A stretch of DNA of 11,312 bases from CAYIEH01 sp964362385 (GCA_964362385.1 CAYIEH010000020.1:1-11312), one strand, 5' to 3'; positions 1 through 6,447 are shown, numbered from the stretch's first letter. Numbers and translations: made by a program. Notes: generated by a model not told the origin, from the letters alone.

Positions 1-416
1 CACTGCGTCCATTTGTAATATTCCGGGTCAGACGTGATGATTTCCCGCGACCAATCATACATCGCGCCGACGCTCTTTAACTGCTCAATCATCGTCTTTA
101 TGTTTCTGTAAGTCCAATCCTTGGGGTGAATTTTTCTTTTGATGGCGGCGTTCTCGGCGGGCAAACCAAAAGCGTCAAAACCGAAGGGAGACATTACATT
201 ATACCCTTGCATTCTTTTAAAGCGCGCGAAAACGTCAGCCGGCGCGAAATTATACCAGTGGCCGATATGCAGATCCCCCGAAGGATAAGGAAACATCACA
301 AGATGGTAGAAATTTTCTTTTCCCTTTACTTTGTCCTTTATTTTATAAATCCCCTCTTTCTGCCAAATCTTCTGCCATTTTTTTTCAATAGCGTTAATTT
401 TGGGAAAATTTGCCAT
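1..416 (-). CDS. leuS: Leucyl-tRNA synthetase, N-terminal part (runs off the left edge)
   Basis: The protein charges tRNA-Leu with leucine in the cytoplasm. The start codon is at 414-416 on the minus strand, and 138 codons are visible before the window ends, so only the N-terminal part of the Rossmann catalytic domain is present. The class I signature HIGH lies at residues 50-53 within YPSGDLHIGHWYNFAPADV, followed by GYNVMSPFGFDAFGLPAENAA-type sequence at about residues 71-91, which is diagnostic of bacterial LeuRS. The start is supported by the typical MANFPKINAIEKKWQKIW opening. No Shine-Dalgarno sequence precedes it; a -10-like box ends 6 nt before the ATG. It lies downstream of the PilX-like prepilin gene on the same strand but has its own promoter candidate, so it is probably a separate transcription unit. 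Family assignment is very secure. Confidence 0.97.
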   Translation of the reverse strand, partial: MANFPKINAIEKKWQKIWQKEGIYKIKDKVKGKENFYHLVMFPYPSGDLHIGHWYNFAPADVFARFKRMQGYNVMSPFGFDAFGLPAENAAIKRKIHPKDWTYRNIKTMIEQLKSVGAMYDWSREIITSDPEYYKWTQ

Positions 417-422
417 TTCACT

Positions 423-450
423 ATTTTAAACATTTCCGATATTTTTTCAA
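423..450 (-). promoter_or_regulatory. Candidate promoter of leuS, leaderless type
   Basis: On the minus strand TTGAAA (445-450) is followed after 16 nt by TAAAAT (423-428), and the ATG begins 6 nt further on. The expected transcription start therefore coincides with the start codon. No Shine-Dalgarno sequence fits in between. The assignment is by eye and unproven. Confidence 0.5.
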
Positions 451-468
451 CTTTTTTATGATTCTATA

Positions 469-510
469 AGTTAATCAACCGCTATCCTATAGGATAGCGG
501 TTGATTAACT
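469..510. terminator. Perfect 42-bp palindrome after the PilX-like gene
   Basis: Two 21-nt arms are perfectly complementary about a centre between 489 and 490. The core arm CCGCTATCC is shared with the palindrome at 6462-6493. It sits 19 nt after the stop of the prepilin gene and before the leuS promoter, so a transcription terminator is the simplest role. The T tract on the minus strand is poor (AACTTATAG), so efficiency is uncertain. The outer arms differ from the other copy but remain fully paired within each copy, which points to selection on structure. Confidence 0.6.
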
Positions 511-529
511 GACGTTTAGAATGAAACGA

Positions 530-985
530 TTAAAACGGCGTGGTTGTCGCGCCGCCAAAATTAATCATAAAAGCCCTTTTGGATTTTACGGAGGCGCCGA
601 TTGACTTTATGTATAGCGGAGTGTCGGAGGCGTCGCCGACAATCTCGGTCAAAACACTTGTTTTATTGTCATCAAATTTCAGGGACTTGCAATCTATTTG
701 TCTCGGGTTTTGCGGATCGCTGAAATTATATTTATAGAGTTCGCATTCAATTCCGCTGTCTGCGGCAAAAATAGCCTTTGTGGAATCAACTGCGTTGGAA
801 CTCGCCCTTAATCTTTCCAGCATCATATAGCCGGCGATTGAAGAAAAAACTAAAATACTGCTGCCAATCATTAAAACCGACAACAGCATTACCTGCCCAG
901 TAGTAGACCGAGCACAAAAACGCACGGCCGTTTTCCTCGAGCTGGTTCTTTGTTTTGAAAATATACGGCTTTTGAGAAAAATCAT
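530..985 (-). CDS. PilX-like type IV prepilin / pilus assembly protein
   Basis: This 151-residue protein has an N-terminal leader (1-30), a prepilin-peptidase site TTG|QVM after Gly30, and a hydrophobic helix at about residues 32-55 (VMLLSVLMIGSSILVFSSIAG). The segment AIFAADSGIECELYKY (about 71-86) is typical of PilX N-terminal-domain proteins. It is likely an inner-membrane minor pilin assembled into a type IV pilus-like filament. Cys81 and Cys99 could form a disulfide. The only start that gives a leader is ATG 985, because a TAA lies in frame just upstream. That start and the whole leader are encoded inside an inverted-repeat element (895-1036). No Shine-Dalgarno sequence is seen. Its C-terminal tail (GGATTTPF) resembles a remnant near 6520-6553. 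Family is confident; the exact pilus role is inferred. Confidence 0.85.
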   Translation of the reverse strand: MIFLKSRIFSKQRTSSRKTAVRFCARSTTGQVMLLSVLMIGSSILVFSSIAGYMMLERLRASSNAVDSTKAIFAADSGIECELYKYNFSDPQNPRQIDCKSLKFDDNKTSVLTEIVGDASDTPLYIKSIGASVKSKRAFMINFGGATTTPF

Positions 986-1036
986 GGTATAAGCAAAGGC
1001 GTCTTAGAAAACGAATTACTCGGCTCACTACTGGGC
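895..1036. repeat. Inverted-repeat element (family 3) supplying the prepilin leader
   Basis: Imperfect terminal inverted repeats of 18 nt, 15 of 18 matching, lie at 895-912 (GCCCAGTAGTAGACCGAG) and 1019-1036 (CTCGGCTCACTACTGGGC). The 142-bp unit has no coding capacity of its own but carries the start codon and leader of the PilX-like gene. The GGG codon for the glycine before the cleavage site is in the terminal repeat. It resembles a MITE or small palindromic element. Only one copy is in this window, so mobility is inferred. Confidence 0.65.
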
Positions 1037-1090
1037 CTGGCCTCTTTAACAATCTGTCTTAAAAGACATTTTTATTTCTTTGCCTGAAAT

Positions 1091-1342
1091 TTAGTATTTA
1101 AGCAGATAACCTGATTTTACAAGCAAGGGTCCGATTAATAAGAAAACGATTAAAGTCCAAACAATAGCCCAGCCGATAATAATAAGTCCTTCTTTCCGGT
1201 GGTCTTTTTCAATTGCCAAAGCGATGCCGTAAATTAACCCCGCAGCCGCATTAAGGAAAGACATTACTATACCTATCCAAAACCATTTTCCCCATAATTG
1301 AAATTTATCCGTTGTTTGAGATGCAGGAATTTGTATGTCCAT
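1091..1342 (-). CDS. Small two-helix membrane protein of unknown function
   Basis: I do not recognise the family. The 83-residue product has a short polar N-terminus and two hydrophobic segments, at about residues 20-44 (WFWIGIVMSFLNAAAGLIYGIALAI) and 53-74 (LIIIGWAIVWTLIVFLLIGPLL), separated by a charged loop EKDHRKEG. This suggests a hairpin in the cytoplasmic membrane. No Shine-Dalgarno sequence is visible. An AT-rich TTTTAAATTATTT stretch directly precedes the ATG, as at the putative leaderless starts elsewhere in the window. It lies between the Ig-like secreted protein and the PilX-like prepilin on the same strand, separated from the former by an inverted-repeat element. Sequence character supports a real gene, but no role can be assigned. 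Confidence 0.65.
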   Translation of the reverse strand: MDIQIPASQTTDKFQLWGKWFWIGIVMSFLNAAAGLIYGIALAIEKDHRKEGLIIIGWAIVWTLIVFLLIGPLLVKSGYLLKY

Positions 1343-1391
1343 AAATAATTTAAAATGTGTGTTGCCGACCTTGAACTGATTTCTGTCTCGG

Positions 1392-1497
1392 GATTACCCC
1401 GTTGGAAGTCTTATCAAAAAATGACGGCTAACTGTAGAATTTTCTTTATACATCGCAAATCATATTTTGATGATATCAGACTTCTAACGGGGATTAA
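1392..1497. repeat. Inverted-repeat element (family 1, copy B) at the 3' end of the Ig-like gene
   Basis: The left end TTACCCCGTTGGAAGTC (1394-1410) and the right end GACTTCTAACGGGGATTAA (1478-1496) are inverted repeats, extended inward by TTATCAAAA facing TTTTGATGATA with gaps. The same end motif (CCCCGTTAGAA or near variants) bounds elements at 5131-5233 and 6126-6253 and occurs alone at 7317-7329. The right end overlaps the 3' end of the Ig-like gene and supplies its TAG stop codon. Confidence 0.75.
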
Positions 1498-3145
1498 TTT
1501 CCTTCAAATCAGGAGTGGCTCCCACGTCAATCTTGGCTGTGTAAGATCTTGAAGCGTCAGGACTGCTGCAAGTCAAGGTATAAGTCGTTGTCTTGGACGG
1601 CCTGACTTGATGGGAACCGGAAGTATTGCTGATAGAACCGATTCCCTGGTCAATCGCGCAATTGTCCGCGTATTCACAGGACCAGAAAAGAGTTGATGAT
1701 TGGGGAAGGATGATTTTTGAAGGAGTCGGGAAAAAAGAGCATTTCGGAACCTTTATAACTTTGACAGTGGCGCTTGCCGGCAAAGATGTTCCGCCCAATC
1801 CTTTGCAGGTAAGAGTAAAAGTATACGCGCCTCTGGGTTTTGATATTGGTTCGGTTCCTGAAGCTGATTTTGAACCGCTCCAGTCTCCTGAAGCAGAGCA
1901 GGAATCCGCATGCGTGGAAGTCCAGGTAAGATTTATGTTGTTTGGGTATTCAACTATAGCCGGAGCAGAAAGTCCGACAACGGGAAGGCAATACGAAGCG
2001 CCGCAGCTGGCATCGGAACCTCCATTTGATCCGTTGCAAGTCCAATTCCATGTTGATTCTGATAAGACAGGCGCTGACGCAAGAGTTCCAACGCTGCAAA
2101 GACTGGCGCTGTCGGGAATTTCGCAAAAGCTTGGGGCATTTCCACAAGAACCGCTTATGGGCTGGCAAACTTCCATTGTCGGAGTCTGATAAGGACCGAT
2201 AAAGGCGTCGCCTAAATCTTCCCATGGTAAAGTGGGTTGAATATCGGGGCTTTTGGAAGAAAATATTTTGCCTTCTAGGGGAGCCGGGCAATCTGGAGGA
2301 GGTTCAACAACATTCTGGTTGCCACTGTTGCCCCACAATCCACAAAACGGTCCTTGGCAATTCCCTATTAGAGAAAAAGCTGTATAATTTCCCGTGATTC
2401 TCGCCACATAAATGATATAGGAGTTTTCAGGCGCGGTACCGTCAATAAATTTACAGACTGCTCCCTGGCAGATGTTTGAATAAGGAGTTGTGAATAAAAG
2501 TTCTCTTGTGATGCGGTTTCTCGGAGCAAAGCTATGGTAAGCGCCGTTTGTAATGTTCAGAAAGCCGTTGGGAGATTCTTTTGATAGGTCTTCAACGTAT
2601 TCCTTGGTAGACCAACCGGAGTTGACTGATAATCTATACACTTCTATCTGCCTGTCCGCGTCTCTGAAATTGGAATCAGGCACGCAAGATTTCACAGTTT
2701 CTTTACGGCACCACCACCTGTTATCGCAGGATGCATTGCAATTTCCCCAACCAAAAATATCCGTACAAACAACTTCTTGTTTCTGGTAATAATTCGTGTT
2801 CATCTGGAAATTATAGAAAGTGATTGGGATTTGGAATCCTGTTCTGCCGCAGGCATCTGAATTGGCTGTGATGAATGTCGAAGTCGTTCCTCCGGCGCAG
2901 CCAGACCAATAAGCGCCGTTTTGACCGAGGAAACAAAAAAGTCCGCCGCCAAGAGGACCAGCAAGATCGCCAAAGTTAAAGTTGCCCGAAAAGATATCTT
3001 TAAAACTGGTAATAATAGATATTGGGTTTAAAATAGATTTAAAAAAATTAAGCGAGCCTCCAGCCAAGGCAATTCTTGCAGAAAAAGAGAAAAAAACCAC
3101 TATTAAAAGAAGGGATATAAAAAACTTATTATTTAAAAATTCCAT
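1484..3145 (-). CDS. Secreted Cys-rich protein with two C-terminal Ig-like domains
   Basis: This is a probable cell-surface protein of 553 residues from ATG 3145. A signal peptide (1-28, ending SARIALA) is followed by a glycine-rich stretch. A Cys cluster at about 127-154 has CTDIFGWGNCNASC and nearby Cys pairs. A second Cys-rich module at about 328-388 contains LCSVG, WNWTCNGSNGGSDASC, a pattern common in exported CPR proteins. Two Ig-like repeats follow at about 389-463 and 467-542, each with a WTS/FWSC strand and a YTFTLTC or YTLTC strand. ATG 3145 is preferred over an upstream ATG at 3181 because a TTGCTT-17-TATAAT promoter lies between them, and because the signal peptide begins there. 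The last residues INPR and the stop lie in a repeat element. The many cysteines fit oxidation by the DsbA-VKOR pair in this window. The specific function is unknown; adhesion or surface display is a guess. Confidence 0.8.
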   Translation of the reverse strand: MEFLNNKFFISLLLIVVFFSFSARIALAGGSLNFFKSILNPISIITSFKDIFSGNFNFGDLAGPLGGGLFCFLGQNGAYWSGCAGGTTSTFITANSDACGRTGFQIPITFYNFQMNTNYYQKQEVVCTDIFGWGNCNASCDNRWWCRKETVKSCVPDSNFRDADRQIEVYRLSVNSGWSTKEYVEDLSKESPNGFLNITNGAYHSFAPRNRITRELLFTTPYSNICQGAVCKFIDGTAPENSYIIYVARITGNYTAFSLIGNCQGPFCGLWGNSGNQNVVEPPPDCPAPLEGKIFSSKSPDIQPTLPWEDLGDAFIGPYQTPTMEVCQPISGSCGNAPSFCEIPDSASLCSVGTLASAPVLSESTWNWTCNGSNGGSDASCGASYCLPVVGLSAPAIVEYPNNINLTWTSTHADSCSASGDWSGSKSASGTEPISKPRGAYTFTLTCKGLGGTSLPASATVKVIKVPKCSFFPTPSKIILPQSSTLFWSCEYADNCAIDQGIGSISNTSGSHQVRPSKTTTYTLTCSSPDASRSYTAKIDVGATPDLKEINPR

Positions 3146-3152
3146 TGATATT

Positions 3153-3181
3153 ATTATAAAATAGTTAAAAACAATAAGCAA
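3153..3181 (-). promoter_or_regulatory. Candidate promoter of the Ig-like gene, leaderless type
   Basis: TTGCTT (3176-3181) and TATAAT (3153-3158) are separated by 17 nt on the minus strand. The -10 ends 7 nt before ATG 3145, so the expected transcript begins at or next to the start codon. It also rules against the longer start at 3181. Confidence 0.6.
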
Positions 3182-3200
3182 TATAAATTGGGGATAACTT

Positions 3201-3228
3201 AAAAGCCCTTTGTGAAAAAGGGCTTTTT
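3201..3228. terminator. Intrinsic terminator, probably for the lipoprotein gene
   Basis: An 11-bp stem (AAAAGCCCTTT at 3201-3211 with AAAGGGCTTTT at 3217-3227) has a 5-nt loop. The plus strand has a run of five T; the minus strand has four, so it may act in both directions. It lies 14 nt after the stop of the minus-strand lipoprotein gene and before the Ig-like gene promoter. Confidence 0.8.
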
Positions 3229-3241
3229 GTCAAAATTTGTG

Positions 3242-3874
3242 CTAATCCGCTGTTATACTTCCCTTCAAGGGAAGTTTGTCAAGAATTCTTCCGTCTCCGA
3301 ATGAAATTGCCAGCCAAAAACCATTAAGCGTTTTAATTTCTTCGTTTATTTTGAAGAATACGTATCCTTGAGAGATTAAACCCGGCGCGATTTCTTCCTT
3401 AAACTGCTTTCCTTTAATGTCTTTCATGACTTTCTTGTTCTCCATCGCAGTGTCAATCATGGATATTGGCGCAAGGGGAATCCACAGCAAACTCCACGCG
3501 CCTGCTCTTAAGAGCCAACCTTTTTTTAAGATTGGGTAAACATCCTCGGCGGAAAGCGGTTTAACATTCTCGCCGTTTGGACTTTCCAAACTCAAAAGTA
3601 TTTTGACGCTCTCCTGATTAGAAGTATTGGCGACGCTGATATAAACAGGCAATACTCCATCTCTGACAAGACCGCTGTAGTCAAAGTATTTTTTAACGTC
3701 CTCTGCTTTGCGTATCGGATACGCTATGGCAATAATGCCGTCTTTCCTGATATTAACTGTTTCATCGTTTTGTCCTAAATCAGGAACAACAGCCATAGGC
3801 TTATAACTGGCGCAACTTGAGAGACTTGCGAGCCCGATCAAAATCCCTAATATCAGAATCCATTTCTTTTTCAT
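3242..3874 (-). CDS. Membrane lipoprotein of unknown function
   Basis: The 210-residue product begins MKKKWILILGILIGLASLSSC, a lipoprotein signal peptide with lipobox LSSC. Cys21 would be lipidated and become the mature N-terminus. The rest includes a segment with PVYISVANTSNQESVKILLS (about 76-95), which looks like a beta-sandwich strand pair, and a hydrophobic stretch WSLLWIPLAPISMIDTAM at about 127-144 that could dip into the membrane. I do not recognise the family. The start is fixed by AAGGAGG (3880-3886) five nt before the ATG, one of only two strong Shine-Dalgarno sequences in this window. The divergent neighbour is lnt, whose product would N-acylate this cysteine. The gene has a near-consensus promoter and shares a 35-nt leader with the hydrolase gene at 6613-7221. 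Confidence 0.85.
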   Translation of the reverse strand: MKKKWILILGILIGLASLSSCASYKPMAVVPDLGQNDETVNIRKDGIIAIAYPIRKAEDVKKYFDYSGLVRDGVLPVYISVANTSNQESVKILLSLESPNGENVKPLSAEDVYPILKKGWLLRAGAWSLLWIPLAPISMIDTAMENKKVMKDIKGKQFKEEIAPGLISQGYVFFKINEEIKTLNGFWLAISFGDGRILDKLPLKGSITAD

Positions 3875-3886
3875 ACCTTCCTCCTT

Positions 3887-3921
3887 ATGAATCCCGCTAA
3901 ACGGAATTGTTTTTAAAAGAT
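3887..3921 (-). promoter_or_regulatory. Structured 5' leader shared with the hydrolase gene (copy 1)
   Basis: This 35-nt block matches 7246-7280 at 32 of 35 positions. Read on the minus strand it starts ATCTTTTAAAAACAATTCCG, then forms a short hairpin (AATTCCG with CGGGATT, including a U-G pair) and ends at ATTCAT directly before the Shine-Dalgarno sequence. It begins 7 nt after the -10 box, exactly where transcription should start, so it is probably an RNA-level element such as a stabilising or regulatory 5' hairpin. Confidence 0.7.
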
Positions 3922-3927
3922 ATTTAA

Positions 3928-3957
3928 ATTATACACTAATTTTATGCCGTTTGTCAA
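3928..3957 (-). promoter_or_regulatory. Near-consensus sigma-70 type promoter of the lipoprotein gene
   Basis: On the minus strand TTGACA (3952-3957) and TATAAT (3928-3933) match both consensus hexamers, with an 18-nt spacer. The predicted start is at about 3921, giving a 5' UTR of about 47 nt. The promoter lies in the divergent gap with lnt. Confidence 0.8.
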
Positions 3958-3988
3958 ATCTATTTTTTAGCCAATTATTCGCTTTTCC

Positions 3989-3997
3989 TGATATAAT
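3989..3997 (+). promoter_or_regulatory. Extended -10 promoter of lnt, leaderless type
   Basis: TGATATAAT (3989-3997) is a perfect extended -10 motif, ending 7 nt before ATG 4005. There is no convincing -35 and no Shine-Dalgarno sequence, so the transcript probably begins at the start codon. Confidence 0.6.
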
Positions 3998-4004
3998 ATG
4001 AATA

Positions 4005-5561
4005 ATGATTCCGCCTTTTTTATCGGCCATTTTGGGAATTCTGGCTTTTTTGCCTCTTGGCGGCGAGCCAGCCGAACCGTTTAATCTCTGGTTTTTGGGG
4101 TTTATTTTTCTTGTCCCGCTTTTTATATTTTTTATAAAAGAAGAAAAACTTTGGCGCCTTGTATTGGGAACTTTTATTTTCAGAATAACGTTCGCTCTCG
4201 GAATTACTTATTTCACCCTTGAGCCGATATTCTGGCTGACTTCAATTGGAATATTTTTAGGATTGCCAATTTCCGTTTATTTTGTCAAAAAATTCTTAAA
4301 CCGTTTTAATAATCCCTTAATTCTTAATTCTTACTTCTTACCTCTATCCCTGCCTTTTCTCTGGACTTTCTGGGACCTGACTGAAGCGAAATTTTCATTG
4401 ATGCCGGCTTATATTGCGACTGCCGGAAATATTTTCGGTTCTTCCCCGTTTTTGGGATTAGCCGGCGTCGGAGGAATCGCTGTTTTAACTTTTTTCGCGG
4501 CCTTGATAAACGTTTTAATTGTTATTTTTATTTTAATAAATAAACCCAAAAATTCTAAATTCTATATTCTAAATTCTTTTATAATCATTCTTTTAGTTTT
4601 TGCCGGCTGGCAGATTTCCAAATTTCAGCTTCAAAAAAATTCTTTAATTTACGATAATCTCAAAAATTCCGTAAAAATCGCCTCCGTATCAATTAATGAA
4701 AATTTCAAAGAAAACGACTTAAATAAAATTAAAGCCGATCTGATCGGAAAAAAATTTGACCTTGTCGTGTTTCCCGAGGACATATTGAATCATTCCCTGA
4801 TTAACGATAACTCCCAAAGCCAAACAACCGCCATCGCAAGTTCTTTCGCAAAAGAACTAAAAACAAACTTAGCCGCGACTTTCGGCACAGTTCAATCATC
4901 GGCTGGTTTAACCAAAAAATACAATTCCTCTGTTTTATTCAATGAAAAAGGAGAAGTTGTTGATATTTACAATAAAAACCGCCTGACTTTTATCGGCGAA
5001 TACTGGCCTTTCGGCGATTGGCATCCCTTGTTTTTTGATTGGACGCTGACGACAAACCCTGAATACAAAAATTACGCGGTGTTTAACCTTAATAACGCTT
5101 ATTCAAGAGGCGAAAAGAAACTTTTGGCAATTAACTCCGTTAGAAATTCCAGAGGGGTGCTAAACCCCGCCGGAATTATTCTAAAATCCAACCCCGCTAC
5201 AAAGCAACGGAGCATTATTTCTAACGGGGTAAAACAATTTAACAATGAAGCTGTGAATTTTGCCTCTCTGATCTGTTTGGAAATCCATTATCCCGACGAT
5301 TTGAAAAATTATAAAAAAATGGGCGCGTCGTTTATTGTAAATCCCTCAAGCAACCGGTGGTTGGACGCCGGAGTTAAACACTTTTTATATTTGTCCGGCA
5401 ATTTAAAAAAAATTGAATCGGTCTGGCTGAAAATTCCGATTGTTTCAAGCGGAGTAAATGATTACGCCGGAATTATTTTGCCTGACGGGAAAACCAGTCT
5501 GATAAATTACGAAAGTCAAAACAATAATTTCGGAATATTTACGGGAGAAATTAAGTTTTAG
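4005..5561 (+). CDS. lnt: Apolipoprotein N-acyltransferase with an in-frame repeat insertion
   Basis: Lnt transfers an acyl chain from a phospholipid to the amino group of the lipidated cysteine of lipoproteins. The 518-residue protein has hydrophobic N-terminal helices up to about residue 200, then a nitrilase-type periplasmic domain. The catalytic triad can be read as Glu258 (VVFPEDIL), Lys324 (YNKNRLTFIGEYWPF) and Cys424 (ASLICLEIHYPDD), matching E. coli Glu267, Lys335 and Cys387. Glu-Lys spacing is normal (66 versus 68), but Lys-Cys spacing is 100 instead of 52. Residues 376-410 of that excess are encoded by an inverted-repeat element (5131-5233) that keeps the frame. The start follows an extended -10 box. 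It diverges from a lipoprotein gene, its natural type of substrate. Whether the inserted loop is tolerated in the active enzyme is not known. Confidence 0.92.
   Translation: MIPPFLSAILGILAFLPLGGEPAEPFNLWFLGFIFLVPLFIFFIKEEKLWRLVLGTFIFRITFALGITYFTLEPIFWLTSIGIFLGLPISVYFVKKFLNRFNNPLILNSYFLPLSLPFLWTFWDLTEAKFSLMPAYIATAGNIFGSSPFLGLAGVGGIAVLTFFAALINVLIVIFILINKPKNSKFYILNSFIIILLVFAGWQISKFQLQKNSLIYDNLKNSVKIASVSINENFKENDLNKIKADLIGKKFDLVVFPEDILNHSLINDNSQSQTTAIASSFAKELKTNLAATFGTVQSSAGLTKKYNSSVLFNEKGEVVDIYNKNRLTFIGEYWPFGDWHPLFFDWTLTTNPEYKNYAVFNLNNAYSRGEKKLLAINSVRNSRGVLNPAGIILKSNPATKQRSIISNGVKQFNNEAVNFASLICLEIHYPDDLKNYKKMGASFIVNPSSNRWLDAGVKHFLYLSGNLKKIESVWLKIPIVSSGVNDYAGIILPDGKTSLINYESQNNNFGIFTGEIKF
5131..5233. 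repeat. Inverted-repeat element (family 1, copy A) translated inside lnt
   Basis: The ends TTAACTCCGTTAGAAAT (5131-5147) and ATTTCTAACGGGGTAAA (5217-5233) are inverted repeats matching at 15 of 17 positions. Inside, AATTCC (5145-5150) pairs with GGAATT (5172-5177) around a GGGG/CCCC stem, giving a hairpin. The 103-bp unit adds about 35 codons to lnt (residues 376-410) with no stop or frameshift. Confidence 0.8.
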
Positions 5562-5573
5562 TTATTGGTTATT

Positions 5574-6296
5574 TTACGTATCTATCGCTCTCGCGCTTAT
5601 TGTTGTCTGTATATTGGTTGAGATATTTAATTTTTTGACATCCGGCTCAGTGCTTGTGATTGACAAATCAAGGGTGATTCTGGGCGGATAGCCATCGCCG
5701 GCATTGTTTCCAAGAATTTCAATGTTAAAATTTTTGACACTGGTATTGTCAGCCGTGATTTTCTGATAACAAAACCCGCCATTGGAATCTAAAATTCCTC
5801 CAGAACACGCGGTGGGATTCGGATTAGAAGGATCCCAAGCAAAAAGACCGGTTCCTTTTTCTAAGGCGTGGTTATTAAGCCTGTAGCGGACTGAAATATT
5901 ATCCGCGTTCACAAACTGGAGTTCGCTGTTGGAAATTTTTGAAAAATTATAGCCGGTTCTTATTTCCCGAGTCATCTGTTCCAAATTCAGGCCGGTATTG
6001 TCATTAACCGCCATCAAAGAAACAAGCACTTTCTGAGTTCTTATCGCCTGTATAAAGCTTCCCACAGCCATAGTCATTAAAATGACAAACAGTCCCGTTG
6101 AAATAACAAGCTCAACAATGGTGAACCCCATTAGAAGTCTGGGGGTATGATATTCTCGCTTTCTTAAGAAAGAAGCGGTTTTAATGTCATTTTTGGCTAA
6201 TGGTCTAGAAAAAATTTTTAACAAAAATTTTTTCTTGAAGACCTCTAACGGGGCAAGCCCCTGAGATTTTAAATTTGGGTCTGGCTTTAATTCCAT
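5574..6296 (-). CDS. PulJ/PilW-like type IV prepilin with an unusually long leader
   Basis: This is a minor pilin or pseudopilin: class III signal G|FTIVELVIS with cleavage after Gly57, Glu at +5 of the mature protein, and a hydrophobic helix at about residues 58-82. The EQMTREIRTG motif (about 107-116) is typical of GspJ/PulJ/PilW-type minor pilins. Mature length is about 183 residues. Cys pair TACSGG...GGFCYQ could be oxidised. The frame opens at 6296, giving a 57-residue leader, far longer than the usual 6-25. Most of that leader (about 15-57) lies in a family 1 repeat element (6126-6253). A second ATG at 6129-6131 gives only M-G before the mature Phe, without a Shine-Dalgarno sequence. 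ATG 6296 has a -10-like box 6 nt upstream, so I keep it, but the true start is uncertain. It converges on lnt with a 12-nt gap. Confidence 0.83.
   Translation of the reverse strand: MELKPDPNLKSQGLAPLEVFKKKFLLKIFSRPLAKNDIKTASFLRKREYHTPRLLMGFTIVELVISTGLFVILMTMAVGSFIQAIRTQKVLVSLMAVNDNTGLNLEQMTREIRTGYNFSKISNSELQFVNADNISVRYRLNNHALEKGTGLFAWDPSNPNPTACSGGILDSNGGFCYQKITADNTSVKNFNIEILGNNAGDGYPPRITLDLSITSTEPDVKKLNISTNIQTTISARAIDT
6126..6253. repeat. Inverted-repeat element (family 1, copy C) in the prepilin leader
   Basis: The end CCCCATTAGAAGTCT (6126-6140) is an inverted repeat of AGACCTCTAACGGGG, which ends at 6253 (13 of 15 matching). Inside are a perfect 13-bp hairpin with a 3-nt loop (6207-6219 with 6223-6235) and a 14-bp perfect palindrome CTTTCTTAAGAAAG (6159-6172). 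The outer CCC (6126-6128) is the GGG codon of the glycine before the prepilin cleavage site. Confidence 0.75.
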
Positions 6297-6302
6297 TAAT
6301 AT

Positions 6303-6308
6303 ATTTTA
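6303..6308 (-). promoter_or_regulatory. -10-like box directly before the PulJ-like prepilin
   Basis: TAAAAT on the minus strand ends 6 nt before ATG 6296, in a TGTTTAAAATA context also found before leuS. No clear -35 is seen, so this is a weak promoter call that mainly fits the leaderless pattern. Confidence 0.35.
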
Positions 6309-6325
6309 AACAAAAATTAATTAAA

Positions 6326-6447
6326 AATGAAGCCTTCGCGGCGAAATCCGCCAAAGCACCTTTTATTGCCCTCTGAGTTTCAAAGGGTCTGTTGTTCGTA
6401 ATTATATACGTCTTCACAGTTACGGTCTTCTGCGAAGGCGGATAAAG
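6326..6447. repeat. Repeat family 2, intergenic copy
   Basis: This stretch shares ordered blocks with 7375-7509: AATGAAGCC at the left, GCGAAATCCGCC followed by AAGCA in the middle, and TTCTGCGAAGGCGGATAAAGC at the right. The GAAATCCGCC and GGCGGATAAAG blocks are inverted with respect to each other. It fills part of the 316-nt gap between the prepilin start and the hydrolase stop. A 70-codon open frame across it (6205-6417) is not a credible gene. Confidence 0.6.

Noticed and set aside
126..461. 111-codon plus-strand open frame
   Set aside because: It is antisense to the clear leuS N-terminus on the minus strand and has no recognisable protein character.
786..1052. 88-codon minus-strand frame overlapping the PilX-like gene
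   Set aside because: It reads the prepilin and repeat element in another frame; no hydrophobic helix or pilin motif is preserved.
1051..1080. Possible plus-strand terminator TGTCTTAAAAGACA followed by T-rich DNA
   Set aside because: The stem is only 5 bp and there is no plus-strand gene to terminate.
1626..2189. 187-codon plus-strand open frame
   Set aside because: It is antisense to the Ig-like gene, whose Cys and strand motifs are convincing; the open frame is a by-product.
3146..3181. Upstream ATG giving a 565-residue Ig-like protein
   Set aside because: The extra 12 codons overlap a good promoter, and the signal peptide starts properly at ATG 3145.
6205..6417. 70-codon minus-strand frame across the prepilin start and repeat 2
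   Set aside because: It is built mostly of repeat sequence and overlaps the real prepilin in another frame, with no Shine-Dalgarno sequence or homology.
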